A stretch of 64,000 bases of DNA from JBDHWG01 sp046328525 (GTDB lineage Bacteria > Chloroflexota > Anaerolineae > Epilineales > JAHCIE01), in the NCBI GenBank assembly GCA_046328525.1, contig JAXLWK010000008.1, positions 254,858 through 318,857 on the forward strand, written 5' to 3'. Of the stretch, positions 16,576-24,396 are shown one piece after another. Position numbers and translations under genes: made by a program. Below the pieces are notes generated by a model, which saw nothing but the letters and a program-made list of their open reading frames with translations, was not told where the DNA came from and searched no databases. Every line of letters starts with the position of its first letter. Position 1 is the first letter of the stretch.

Positions 16576-17565
16576 ATGACTGTGCGTGTTGGTCTCCTGG
16601 GGGTCGCCCACGTCCACACCCCCAGCTATGTGCAACAACTGATGGCGCACCCGAACGCCGCTGTGGTCGGGCTGTACGACCGCGACCCGGCCCTGGCGGC
16701 GAAGGCAGAGGCGGCGTGGCGCATCCCGGCGATGGCGCTGGACGACCTGCTCGACCGGAACCTCGACGCCGCCATCATCTGCTCGGAGAACGCGTTCCAC
16801 CGCCCACTGGTCGAGGCGGCGGCCGGGCGCGTCTCGGCTATCCTGTGCGAGAAGCCCATCGCTACGACGATGGAGGACGCCCAGGCCATCATCGCGGCGG
16901 CGGAGGCGGGCGGCTCGCGGCTCATGATCGCCTTCCCGGTGCGCTACGCCCCCGCTGTGCGCCAGCTCAAGGAGCTGCTGGCCGGCGGCGCGCTCGGCCA
17001 GGTGCACACGGCCCGCACCACGAACCATGGCAGCATGCCCGGCGGCTGGTTCACCGATCCGGCGCTGGCCGGCGGCGGTGCGGTCATGGACCACACCGTC
17101 CACGTGATGGACCTGCTGCGCTGGCTGTGGCCGGGCGTCGAGGTCGAGGAGGTGTACGCCGAGGTCGGCCACGCCCTGCTGCACCCGAACCTGGGCATAG
17201 ACGACGTGGGCCTGCTGTCGTTTCGCCTGACCAACGGCGTCATCGGGACGCTGGACACGAGCTGGTCGCGCCCGCCGACCTACCCCATCTGGGGCGATGT
17301 GATGGTGGAGATGGCCGGCGACCTGGGCGTCGTCAGCGTGGACGTGTTCTCGCAGAACGTGTTGTACGCGCCGACGGAGGGGAAGTCCCGTTGGATGGAC
17401 TTTGGCGTCAACCTCGACGCCGCGCTCATCGCCGACTTCATTGACATGGCGGGCAGCGACCGACAGCCGTCCATCGCCGGCTGGGACGGCCTCAAGGCGA
17501 TGGAGGTCGCGCTGGCCGCCTACGAGTCGGCCCGCACGGGCGAGCCGCAGACCCTCACCCCGTGA
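16576..17565 (+). CDS. Gfo/Idh/MocA family oxidoreductase (3 of 3)
   Basis: A 329-residue protein with a less regular Rossmann start (VGLLGVAHVHTPSY), the EKP motif in ILCEKPIATT, and LAGGGAVMDHTVHVMDLLRW carrying the D..H.MD residues. The AHVHTP start resembles the subgroup that handles modified sugars or inositols, but this is weak. It is the last gene of the three-paralogue operon and is followed by a strong hairpin terminator. Confidence 0.9.
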   Translation: MTVRVGLLGVAHVHTPSYVQQLMAHPNAAVVGLYDRDPALAAKAEAAWRIPAMALDDLLDRNLDAAIICSENAFHRPLVEAAAGRVSAILCEKPIATTMEDAQAIIAAAEAGGSRLMIAFPVRYAPAVRQLKELLAGGALGQVHTARTTNHGSMPGGWFTDPALAGGGAVMDHTVHVMDLLRWLWPGVEVEEVYAEVGHALLHPNLGIDDVGLLSFRLTNGVIGTLDTSWSRPPTYPIWGDVMVEMAGDLGVVSVDVFSQNVLYAPTEGKSRWMDFGVNLDAALIADFIDMAGSDRQPSIAGWDGLKAMEVALAAYESARTGEPQTLTP

Positions 17566-17574
17566 CCAAACACA

Positions 17575-17616
17575 CAACGGCCTGAATGCGGGGGGGAGAT
17601 CACATTCAGGCCGTTG
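17575..17616 (+). terminator. Terminator of the Gfo/Idh/MocA operon
   Basis: CAACGGCCTGAATG (17575-17588) pairs perfectly with CATTCAGGCCGTTG (17603-17616), followed by T-rich sequence. The same stem core (CAACGGCCTG) recurs after the CorC-like gene at 21444-21490. Confidence 0.8.
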
Positions 17617-17619
17617 CAT

Positions 17620-17682
17620 CTGAGAGTTTTTCGTTTTTCTGAGAGGTCGGTGGAGGTTAGTCACCGTTAGGGTATAGTCTAG
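17620..17682. repeat. Intergenic element copy 1 (CTGAGAGGTCGGTGGAGG)
   Basis: CTGAGAGTTTTT, then CTGAGAGGTCGGTGGAGG, TTAGTCACCGTTA and TAGTCTAG. Apart from a short T-rich insertion it matches 21491-21546, and both copies directly follow a CAACGGCCTG hairpin between convergent genes. Confidence 0.75.
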
Positions 17683-17732
17683 ACCCGCCACCTTAAGCGC
17701 GGATGAAGCGCAGCTTAGGCGATGGTGAGTCT

Positions 17733-18872
17733 TCAGCCGCGCTCCGTGCGGTTGCGCCGCCGGTCCGTGTGCCGCTCCATCGCCAACTGCACCAGCCGCC
17801 GACATAGCTCGGCGTAGCTTACCCCGCTCGCCTCCCACATCCGGGCGTACATGCTCGTCGGCGTGAAGCCGGGCATGGTGTTGATCTCGCTCAGCCACAG
17901 CTCGCCCGTGCCACGGTCGAGCAGGAAGTCCACCCGACTCAGGCCACTGGCGTCAATCGCCTTGAACGCCAGGGCGGCCAGCCGCCGCACCTCGTCCGTC
18001 GTCGCCGGCGGCAGCGGCGCGGGGATGAGCAGCGCCGTCTCGTCATCAATGTACTTGGCGTCGTAGTCGTACCACTCGCGCGCCGGGATGATCTCGCCGG
18101 GGAGCGACACTTCCGGCTCGTCGTTGCCCAACACCGATACCTCGATTTCCCGCGCGTCTATCCCCTGCTCGACCACGATCTTGCGGTCGTAGCTCGCCGC
18201 GAGCGCCAGGGCGGCGCGCAGCTCATCGGTGTCGCGCGCCTTCGAGATGCCGACCGACGAGCCGCTGTTGGCGGGCTTGACGAACAGCGGGTAGCGCAGC
18301 GCCGCCTCGATGCGCCCCACCGCCGCGTCGGGCGCGGTCTCCCAGAGCGAGCGAAGGATGACCAGGTAGGGAGCGACCGGCAGGCCGACGGCGGCGAACA
18401 GCGCCTTCATCATCGCCTTGTCCATCCCCACCGACGACGCCATCACGCCGCAGCCGACGTAGGCCACGTCGGCCATGTCCAGCAGGCCCTGCACCGTGCC
18501 GTCCTCGCCATAGGTCCCGTGCAGCACCGGGAAGATCACGTCCAGGCCGGTCAGGCGCGCCGCCCCGTTGGCGGGGCTATGGCCGCCGCGCTCCAGGCGC
18601 ATCAGCTCGCCCTGCTGCGACGGGTCGGGCAGGAGGGCGACGGGGGCGGAGCCTTCCGACGTGCCGTCGCTCAACGCCTGCCACGGGTCGCCGCCGGCGA
18701 TCCAGCGGCCCTCGCGGGTGATGCCGATGGGCACGACCTCGACGTCGTCGCCCGCGAGGTTGTCCATGACGGCGCGCGCCGACGCCAGGGAGACTTCGTG
18801 CTCGGCGGAGCGCCCGCCGAACAGGACGCCCACGCGCAGGCGGCGCGGCGGCTGGTCGCCCGCGTCGGTCAT
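17733..18872 (-). CDS. ddl: D-alanine--D-alanine ligase
   Basis: A 379-residue ATP-grasp enzyme joining two D-alanines for peptidoglycan. The start GVLFGGRSAEHEVSL is the family signature; HGTYGEDG lies near residue 115; KPANSGSSVGISK binds ATP; EINTMPGFTPTSMY is the C-terminal metal- and substrate-binding motif. The omega-loop segment YDYDAKY points to D-Ala-D-Ala rather than D-Ala-D-lactate specificity. Its ATG overlaps the stop of the upstream zinc-finger gene (ATGA), implying coupled translation. Confidence 0.94.
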   Translation of the reverse strand: MTDAGDQPPRRLRVGVLFGGRSAEHEVSLASARAVMDNLAGDDVEVVPIGITREGRWIAGGDPWQALSDGTSEGSAPVALLPDPSQQGELMRLERGGHSPANGAARLTGLDVIFPVLHGTYGEDGTVQGLLDMADVAYVGCGVMASSVGMDKAMMKALFAAVGLPVAPYLVILRSLWETAPDAAVGRIEAALRYPLFVKPANSGSSVGISKARDTDELRAALALAASYDRKIVVEQGIDAREIEVSVLGNDEPEVSLPGEIIPAREWYDYDAKYIDDETALLIPAPLPPATTDEVRRLAALAFKAIDASGLSRVDFLLDRGTGELWLSEINTMPGFTPTSMYARMWEASGVSYAELCRRLVQLAMERHTDRRRNRTERG

Positions 18873-19081
18873 GAGCCTGTTCCCGGCGTCTTGTTGGCCG
18901 CCTGGCTCGCCTCAAGCTCTTGGAGTAGGCGGTAGTAGAGGGCGACGCACTCGTTGCAGATGTAGGTATCGTGGAGGCCGGGGATGAGGCGGGCCACCTG
19001 GCTCTGGCTCTTCTGGCAGAAGGAGCACTGCTTCGTCCACTTGCCTGTGCCGCGTAACCGATCCACCGCGCTTTCGGGCAT
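18869..19081 (-). CDS. Stand-alone ClpX-type C4 zinc-binding domain protein
   Basis: A 70-residue protein (MPESAVDR). CSFCQKSQSQVARLIPG followed by YICNECVALYY is the zinc-binding domain normally found at the N-terminus of ClpX, where it forms dimers and recruits substrates and adaptors. No AAA+ domain follows. AAGGA precedes the ATG by eight bases. It is coupled to ddl. It could be an adaptor competing with ClpX, or a small regulator; function is unknown. Confidence 0.8.
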   Translation of the reverse strand: MPESAVDRLRGTGKWTKQCSFCQKSQSQVARLIPGLHDTYICNECVALYYRLLQELEASQAANKTPGTGS

Positions 19082-19181
19082 GATCACTATCCTTGTAATG
19101 CGTCATTGTTCTCGCCATGACAACGTATCCTGGTAGACATCCGGCTATTCTAGCCATATCCAGGAAGACGGTCAACCGTGC

Positions 19182-19187
19182 TATAAT
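19182..19187 (+). promoter_or_regulatory. -10 box for rnz, probably leaderless
   Basis: TATAAT ends 7 bases before the rnz ATG (19195), so transcription would begin at or next to the start codon. No -35 match is evident. Confidence 0.5.
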
Positions 19188-19194
19188 TGACGCC

Positions 19195-20145
19195 ATGTTC
19201 GAACTCGTTTTCCTCGGCACAGCCGCCTCCGCCCCCTCGGCGTGGCGCAACCTTCCATCCACCCTCGTGTTCCACGACGACCGCCGCTTCGTCGTGGACG
19301 TAGGCGAGGGCACCCAGCGTCAGCTCCTCAAGAGCGGCGTCGGTTTCAAGCGGCTCAACACCGTCCTGCTCACCCACGGCCACCTGGACCACATCCTAGG
19401 TCTCGGTGGCCTCATCTCCACCTTCGCCCGCTGGGAGGCCATTGACACCTTCGACATCTACGGGGGCCGCGCCACCCTGGAGCGCGTGCGCGACCTCATG
19501 AAGGTGGTCATTCGCGGCGGCGAGGTCAAGGTCAAGATCAACCTGATCGAGCTTGAGCCGGGCGTCATCCTCCAGGGCAAGGGGTTCAGCGTCAGCGCCT
19601 TTCCCGTCAATCACCGTGGTGGGTCGTCCTTCGGCTTCGCGTTCGACGAGCCGCCCCGCCGCCCCTTCCTGGCCGACGAGGCCACGCGCCTGGGCGTCCC
19701 GGCCGGCCCGGAGCGGCGCGACCTGGTCGCCGGCCGCCCCATCACCCTCAGCAGCGGCGTCACCGTCCTGCCGGAGCAGGTGCTCGGCCCGGAGATTCCC
19801 GGCGTTCGCGTCGTCTACATCGGCGACGTGACCCGCCCGGAGGGGCTGGTCGAGGCGGCCGCCGGCGCGGACGCCCTGGTCATCGAGGCGACGTTTGGGG
19901 CGGCGGACGTCGAGCTGGCGCGCAGCTTCGGCCACATCACCGCCACCGAGTCGGCGGAGATCGCCCGCGCCGCCGGGGTGCGGCGGCTCTACCTGACCCA
20001 TATCTCCCGCCGCTACAACGGGCGCGAGCTGGAGGCCGAGGCGCGGGCCATCTTCCCGCCCACGCTGGTCGTCGAAGACCTGGACCACTACCGCGTCACC
20101 CGCGACGACCCGTGCCAGCGGGTGCGCGCCACCGACGGGCTATAA
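19195..20145 (+). CDS. rnz: Ribonuclease Z (tRNA 3'-end endonuclease)
   Basis: A 316-residue metallo-beta-lactamase-fold nuclease that trims tRNA precursors 3' of the discriminator base. The metal motif HGHLDH is at residues 61-66, with further ligands in FPVNHRGG, YIGDVTRP and YLTHISRRY. Its length suits the short bacterial RNase Z. The downstream tRNA genes here lack an encoded CCA, consistent with a need for this enzyme. I start at ATG 19195 (MFELVFLGTAASAPS); the upstream part of the open frame contains the promoter. The CorC-like gene follows 8 bases later. Confidence 0.88.
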   Translation: MFELVFLGTAASAPSAWRNLPSTLVFHDDRRFVVDVGEGTQRQLLKSGVGFKRLNTVLLTHGHLDHILGLGGLISTFARWEAIDTFDIYGGRATLERVRDLMKVVIRGGEVKVKINLIELEPGVILQGKGFSVSAFPVNHRGGSSFGFAFDEPPRRPFLADEATRLGVPAGPERRDLVAGRPITLSSGVTVLPEQVLGPEIPGVRVVYIGDVTRPEGLVEAAAGADALVIEATFGAADVELARSFGHITATESAEIARAAGVRRLYLTHISRRYNGRELEAEARAIFPPTLVVEDLDHYRVTRDDPCQRVRATDGL

Positions 20146-20152
20146 CCCCACA

Positions 20153-21457
20153 ATGGCTATCGCAATCGAGATCGGCATCGTGCTTCTGCTGGTGCTGCTC
20201 AACGGCTTCTTCGCCATGGCCGAGCTGGCCGTCGTCTCGTCGCGCCGCGCGCGCCTCCAACAGCGGGCCGACAAGGGCGACGCGGGCGCGGCCGCGGCGC
20301 TGCGCCTGGCCGCGAACCCCGACCGCTTCCTGTCCACGGTCCAGATCGGCATCACCCTCATCGGCATCCTCGCCGGCGCGTTCGGCGGCGCGACGCTGTC
20401 CGCCTCCCTCGCATACCTCCTCGAACCGTACCTGGGCGCGTCCAGCCTGGCCGTCGCCACCCTCATCGTCGTCCTGTTCATCACCTACCTGTCCCTGGTC
20501 ATCGGCGAGCTGGTGCCGAAGCGCGTGGCGCTCCAGGACCCGGAGGGCATCGCCAGCCGCGTGGCGCGGCCGATGACGACCCTCAGCCACGTGGCCCGGC
20601 CAGCCGTCGCCCTGCTCACACCGTCCAGCAACCTTCTGCTGCGGCTGCTCGGCATCTCCCCCTCGACCGCCCCGGCCGTGACCGAGGAGGAGATCCGCCA
20701 GTTGATCGTCGAGGGGACGCAGGCGGGCGTGTTCGAGGCGGCGGAGCAGCACATGATGGAGCGCGTCATCCGCCTCGGCGACCAGCGCGTTGACGACCTG
20801 ATGACGCCGCGCACCGAGGTGGTGTGGCTCGACGTGACGGACACGGCGGACGAGCATTGGCAGACGATCTGCGAAAACCACCACTCGCAGTACCCGGTCG
20901 TCGAAGGCTCGCCAGATCGCGTGCTCGGCATCGCGGCGACGAAGGACCTGTGGCCGACGGCGATGGGCGAGCCGATCAACGTGCGGGCCGCGACGCGGCC
21001 GGCGCTGTTCGTCCCGAAGACGCTGCTGGCGCTGACCCTGCTGGACACGTTCCGCGAGAGCGGCGAGCGCGTCGCCGTGGTTACTGACGAGTACGGCGGA
21101 ACCCAGGGGCTTATCAGCATCACCGATGTGTTGCGCGCCATCGTGGGCGAGGTGGCGGCGGAGGCGGAGGACGAGCCGGGCGTGATTCGGCGCGACGACG
21201 GGTCGTGGCTCGTGGACGGCGGCATCGGCGTCGAGGAGATGAGCGAGGTTGTCGGGGTCGGCCTGCCGCCGGCCAGCGACCGCGCCGACTACCAGACGGT
21301 CGGCGGGTTCGTCATGGCGCAGCTCGGCCGCGTGCCGCGCGCCGGCGAGTCGTTCACGTGGCAGGGGTACAGCTTCGAGGTGATGGACATGGACGGGCGG
21401 CGGGTGGACAAGGTGCTGGTGATGCGCCGCGACGACGCTAAAGACACAACGGCCTGA
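20153..21457 (+). CDS. CNNM/CBS/CorC-domain membrane protein (hemolysin-C-like)
   Basis: A 434-residue membrane protein. A CNNM (DUF21) domain covers about residues 1-170 with segments IEIGIVLLLVLLNGFFAMAE, VQIGITLIGILAGAFGGATL and LAVATLIVVLFITYLSLVIG. A pair of CBS domains (about 200-320; VDDLMTPRTEVVWLDV, LISITDVLRAIVGE) and a C-terminal CorC/HlyC domain (about 340-420) follow. The family is linked to Mg2+ or Co2+ efflux; lytic activity is doubtful. No ribosome binding site precedes the ATG, so it may depend on translation of rnz. Confidence 0.9.
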   Translation: MAIAIEIGIVLLLVLLNGFFAMAELAVVSSRRARLQQRADKGDAGAAAALRLAANPDRFLSTVQIGITLIGILAGAFGGATLSASLAYLLEPYLGASSLAVATLIVVLFITYLSLVIGELVPKRVALQDPEGIASRVARPMTTLSHVARPAVALLTPSSNLLLRLLGISPSTAPAVTEEEIRQLIVEGTQAGVFEAAEQHMMERVIRLGDQRVDDLMTPRTEVVWLDVTDTADEHWQTICENHHSQYPVVEGSPDRVLGIAATKDLWPTAMGEPINVRAATRPALFVPKTLLALTLLDTFRESGERVAVVTDEYGGTQGLISITDVLRAIVGEVAAEAEDEPGVIRRDDGSWLVDGGIGVEEMSEVVGVGLPPASDRADYQTVGGFVMAQLGRVPRAGESFTWQGYSFEVMDMDGRRVDKVLVMRRDDAKDTTA

Positions 21458-21490
21458 TTGCGTTGAGAGTACGCAGCCAGGCCGTTGTGT
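21444..21490 (+). terminator. Terminator of the rnz-CorC operon
   Basis: ACACAACGGCCTG (21444-21456) pairs with CAGGCCGTTGTGT (21478-21490), then CTGAGAGTTTTT. The left arm overlaps the last codons and stop of the CorC-like gene. Confidence 0.78.
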
Positions 21491-21546
21491 CTGAGAGTTT
21501 TTCTGAGAGGTCGGTGGAGGTTAGTCACCGTTACAGTGTAGTCTAG
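21491..21546. repeat. Intergenic element copy 2 (CTGAGAGGTCGGTGGAGG)
   Basis: Second copy of the sequence at 17620-17682, again right after a CAACGGCCTG hairpin and between convergent genes. Confidence 0.75.
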
Positions 21547-21577
21547 CGGTCGAAGGTTAAGCCCACATTAGGCGATG

Positions 21578-22423
21578 CTAAAGCGAAGATGAGTCTTTGT
21601 CCGCGATGGAGAACCTGTAGACTTCGTAGGCGCGGGTCTCGTCAAAGCCGACCTTCTCGGCGACGCGCTGCGAGGGGTAGTTCTCCTCCAGGCAGTGCCA
21701 GTGCACCGCCAGCCCCCGCGCCAGGCACGTCTCGACACACGCCGCCGCCGTGCGCACCGCCAGGTTGCGCCCGCGATAGTCCGGCGCTGTCGCCAACCCC
21801 AACTCGTAGTTGCGCCCGCTGACGAAGACCGACAAGCACCAGCTCGCAATCGTCGTCTCGCCGTAGACGATGCAGTAGCCAATCCCCGTCTTCTTGAACG
21901 CCGCCACCGACGGCCAGAACGACAGCACCCAGCCGCGCACCTGGTCAGCGTTGATAAGGTCGCCGCCATCCAGCAGGGCGGCGGTGATGGGGCGCATCTC
22001 GCTATCGGGCGGCATGCCGATGCGCCAGTTCCAGGTGAGGTGGTCCAGGGTGTAGTAGCGGCGGGCCGCTTTCGCCGGCTGCCAGCCGGCGAGGATCGTC
22101 GCCTCGATGACCGGCTCCCACGCCCCTTGATCGTAGTGCAGCGAGAGGAACGGGATGCCGCGGCGGCGGGCGTCGGGCGCGATGTCGTCGCAGATGAGGG
22201 CGGCCAGGGCCTGGTTCACGTCGGCCTGGCCGGGGTCGCCGGCGACGAGCATGGCGTCCTGCATGTCCCAGATGAACGCCGTCGTCGGGCGCTCGGCGTC
22301 GTCGGCGAACACCCAGCCCGGCGTGTTGCCGTCAATGACGGAGTCGACGACGATGTTGTAGCGCAGCGCCTCGAACACGGAGCGCACGACGGGATACTGG
22401 TCAGGCGTGAGCTTGTGCAGCAT
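21578..22423 (-). CDS. GNAT-like acetyltransferase (two-lobed)
   Basis: A 281-residue protein. Its C-terminal half has the acetyl-CoA motif ELGLATAPDYRGRNLAVRTA, and HCLEENYPSQRVAEKVGF is the terminal GNAT signature. The N-terminal half (LTPDQYPVVRSVFEALRYN) matches the lid lobe of the GNAT subfamily that has an extra N-terminal domain. The substrate is unknown. It is the last gene of a minus-strand group with an SDR and an alpha/beta hydrolase, 9 bases after the SDR. Confidence 0.82.
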   Translation of the reverse strand: MLHKLTPDQYPVVRSVFEALRYNIVVDSVIDGNTPGWVFADDAERPTTAFIWDMQDAMLVAGDPGQADVNQALAALICDDIAPDARRRGIPFLSLHYDQGAWEPVIEATILAGWQPAKAARRYYTLDHLTWNWRIGMPPDSEMRPITAALLDGGDLINADQVRGWVLSFWPSVAAFKKTGIGYCIVYGETTIASWCLSVFVSGRNYELGLATAPDYRGRNLAVRTAAACVETCLARGLAVHWHCLEENYPSQRVAEKVGFDETRAYEVYRFSIADKDSSSL

Positions 22424-22432
22424 AGTGGTCTT

Positions 22433-23278
22433 TCACGGCGTAAAGGCGGGCGCTTTGCCGTCGCGGACGCCCTGGAGGCGATCCTCGATGCGGCGGCGCA
22501 TGTCGTCATCGTCGGGCACAACGACGTAGAAGCGCTCCTCGTGGATTGCCTCGAACACCGTGTCGGCGACCTCGTCCGGTGGGACACCCTCGGCGATGGC
22601 CTTGAGCATGAAGAAGTACATCTGGATTTCCTCTGGCGTCGGCGCGACCGGTGGGTTTGCCAGCTCGGGCGGGCGGTTGCGCTCCGACTCCATAATCCGA
22701 GTTTGCACCCAGTATGGGCAGAGGACAGAGACCTTGACCGGCGCGTTGCGAGAGGCAAGGGCGAAATACATATGCTCCGACAAAGCGACGACGGCGTGCT
22801 TCGTGACCTGGTACGGGGCGGCGGGGTGATAGGCGAGCAAGCCGGCCATGGAGGCGGTGTTGACGATGTGGGCCGGCTCGTTCTGTTCGAGCATAATGGG
22901 CGTGAATACCTTGACGCCGTTGATCGGTCCCCACAGGTTGACGCCGAGCACCCACTCCCAGTCGTTCCACGACGTTTCCCATGCCGCCCGCCCGGCGCCG
23001 ACGCCGGCGTTATTGAACAGCAGGTGCACCTTGCCGAAGGCGGCCAGCGTCTTATCGGCGAGCGCCTGCACGTCCTCGCGCTTCGACACGTCGGCGCGCA
23101 CGCTGATCGCCTCCGCCCTGCCGTCTTTCAGCGCCGCCTCCAACTGCGCCAGCCCGGCCGCGTCCACGTCGGCCAGGACGACGCGCATCCCTTCCTGGGC
23201 GCACCGCTGCGCGACCGCCTGTCCGATGCCACTGGCCGCGCCGGTGACGACGGCAACCTTGCCCCGGAATTCGTTCAT
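22433..23278 (-). CDS. Short-chain dehydrogenase/reductase (SDR)
   Basis: A 281-residue classical SDR. TGAASGIGQAVA is the cofactor loop, LADVDA shows an acidic residue after strand 2 that favours NAD(H), and NNAGVGAG, NTASMAGLLAYH and YQVTKHAVV supply the NAG, Ser and YxxxK catalytic motifs. The substrate is an alcohol or ketone of unknown type. Its ATG overlaps the stop of the upstream hydrolase by four bases, so they are translationally coupled. Confidence 0.9.
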   Translation of the reverse strand: MNEFRGKVAVVTGAASGIGQAVAQRCAQEGMRVVLADVDAAGLAQLEAALKDGRAEAISVRADVSKREDVQALADKTLAAFGKVHLLFNNAGVGAGRAAWETSWNDWEWVLGVNLWGPINGVKVFTPIMLEQNEPAHIVNTASMAGLLAYHPAAPYQVTKHAVVALSEHMYFALASRNAPVKVSVLCPYWVQTRIMESERNRPPELANPPVAPTPEEIQMYFFMLKAIAEGVPPDEVADTVFEAIHEERFYVVVPDDDDMRRRIEDRLQGVRDGKAPAFTP

Positions 23279-24114
23279 GTTTTGTCTCCGAAAGATTGGG
23301 TTTCGATGTTGCGGAAGAAGTTTAGCACAATCTGGTTGAACTCGTCAGGCCGCTCCATGTTCGGCAGGTGCGCCGTGTCCGGCATCAAGACGACCTGCGC
23401 GCCGGCGATGTGCTCACCCATGTATTTCGCGGCGGCCTGGATGTAGGGCACGTCGCGGTCGCCGTAGACGACCAGGAGCGGCAGGCGCAGCTCGCTCAGC
23501 CGCTCGGCCGCCGTCGGCTGCATCGGCCTGTGCTGGCCCTGGGCGTGGCTGCTCAGGACGAGGGCGTTGCGATTCATGTCGGCCATCTTCGCCCGCGCTG
23601 CCTGATTCACCTCACCCGGCGCGCGGCCTTCGCCGTCGAACCAGACCTGGGTCTCCAGCTCCAAGAATTTCTCCCACTCCCCGTTCTTCTCCGCCGCCTC
23701 GATCTCGGCGAACTTCGGCGGCATGGGTACGTCGAGGTCGAGGCCGGCGGGGCCTGAGCCGACCATGACCAGCGCCGCCGTCATGTCGGGATGCTCCAGG
23801 GCGAAGTCCATGCACGTCCCGCCGCCCATCGAGCAGCCGATGAGGGTGGCGCGCTCGACGCCGAGGAAGCGCAGGAGGGCGTACAGGTCGTCACGGTTGG
23901 CGTACTCGGCCGCAACCGGCTCGGTGTCGCCGAAGCCGCGCATGTCGAAGCGAATGGCGCGGTAGCGCTCCGCGAACACCGGAAACTGGTCGTCCCACAT
24001 GCGCCGGTCGGCGACGCCCGCGTGGACGAACACCACGGGCATCCCCTCGCCGGCGACCTCGTAGTACATCTGCGCGCCGTTGACAGTTGCATATCCGCTT
24101 GTGATTTCCGGCAT
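23275..24114 (-). CDS. Alpha/beta hydrolase
   Basis: A 279-residue enzyme starting MPEITSGYATVNGAQ. FVHAGVADRR is the oxyanion region, the nucleophile Ser lies in IGCSMGGG (a variant of GxSxG), the acid is in VVYGDRDVPY and the histidine in PDTAHLPNMERP. It resembles 3-oxoadipate enol-lactonase-like and esterase-like members; the substrate is open. AAAGGAGGTTATC before the ATG is the strongest ribosome binding site in the window. It leads a three-gene operon with the SDR and GNAT genes. Confidence 0.85.
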   Translation of the reverse strand: MPEITSGYATVNGAQMYYEVAGEGMPVVFVHAGVADRRMWDDQFPVFAERYRAIRFDMRGFGDTEPVAAEYANRDDLYALLRFLGVERATLIGCSMGGGTCMDFALEHPDMTAALVMVGSGPAGLDLDVPMPPKFAEIEAAEKNGEWEKFLELETQVWFDGEGRAPGEVNQAARAKMADMNRNALVLSSHAQGQHRPMQPTAAERLSELRLPLLVVYGDRDVPYIQAAAKYMGEHIAGAQVVLMPDTAHLPNMERPDEFNQIVLNFFRNIETQSFGDKT

Positions 24115-24318
24115 GATAACCTCCTTTGTGGGTGAAACCTACGACTCTAGTTTAGACGGCTGACAGGGACGGGCGGCTTGTAACGTGCACAAACCGCCCG
24201 ATGGTAGCAGCTTGAGGGTGTGAACAGCTCAACGTCTACCCCCGCACAGCTTAACAGACTCGTTGCGTTTTGGCAAACCGTCTTCGTCCGCTCGTCTGCA
24301 TCGGCCCGCCAGTCTGCG

Positions 24319-24346
24319 TTGACAGCGTGGGCCTCGTCAGTATAAT
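24319..24346 (+). promoter_or_regulatory. Consensus promoter of the EAD-CHAT operon
   Basis: TTGACA (24319-24324), 16 bases, TATAAT (24341-24346): both hexamers are exact consensus. Transcription would start near 24353, 44 bases before the ATG. The rest of 24115-24318 holds an imperfect CGGGCGG/CCGCCCG hairpin and no gene. Confidence 0.8.
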
Positions 24347-24396
24347 GAGGCGTGGCGCAACAGCCTCTTGCATCACATGGCAGCACGGAGGAGACT

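Noticed and set aside
13924..17898. A 1324-codon open frame on the minus strand
   Set aside because: It runs antisense to three clear Gfo/Idh/MocA genes; it is a shadow caused by high G+C third positions, with Arg/Ala/Gly/His-rich nonsense and no domain.
20153..21457. True haemolysin function for the CorC-like gene
   Set aside because: CNNM/CBS/CorC proteins are mostly ion-transport related; the name haemolysin is historical.
24150..24205. Terminator upstream of the EAD-CHAT promoter
   Set aside because: The CGGGCGG/CCGCCCG stem has a mismatch, a long loop and no T-run.
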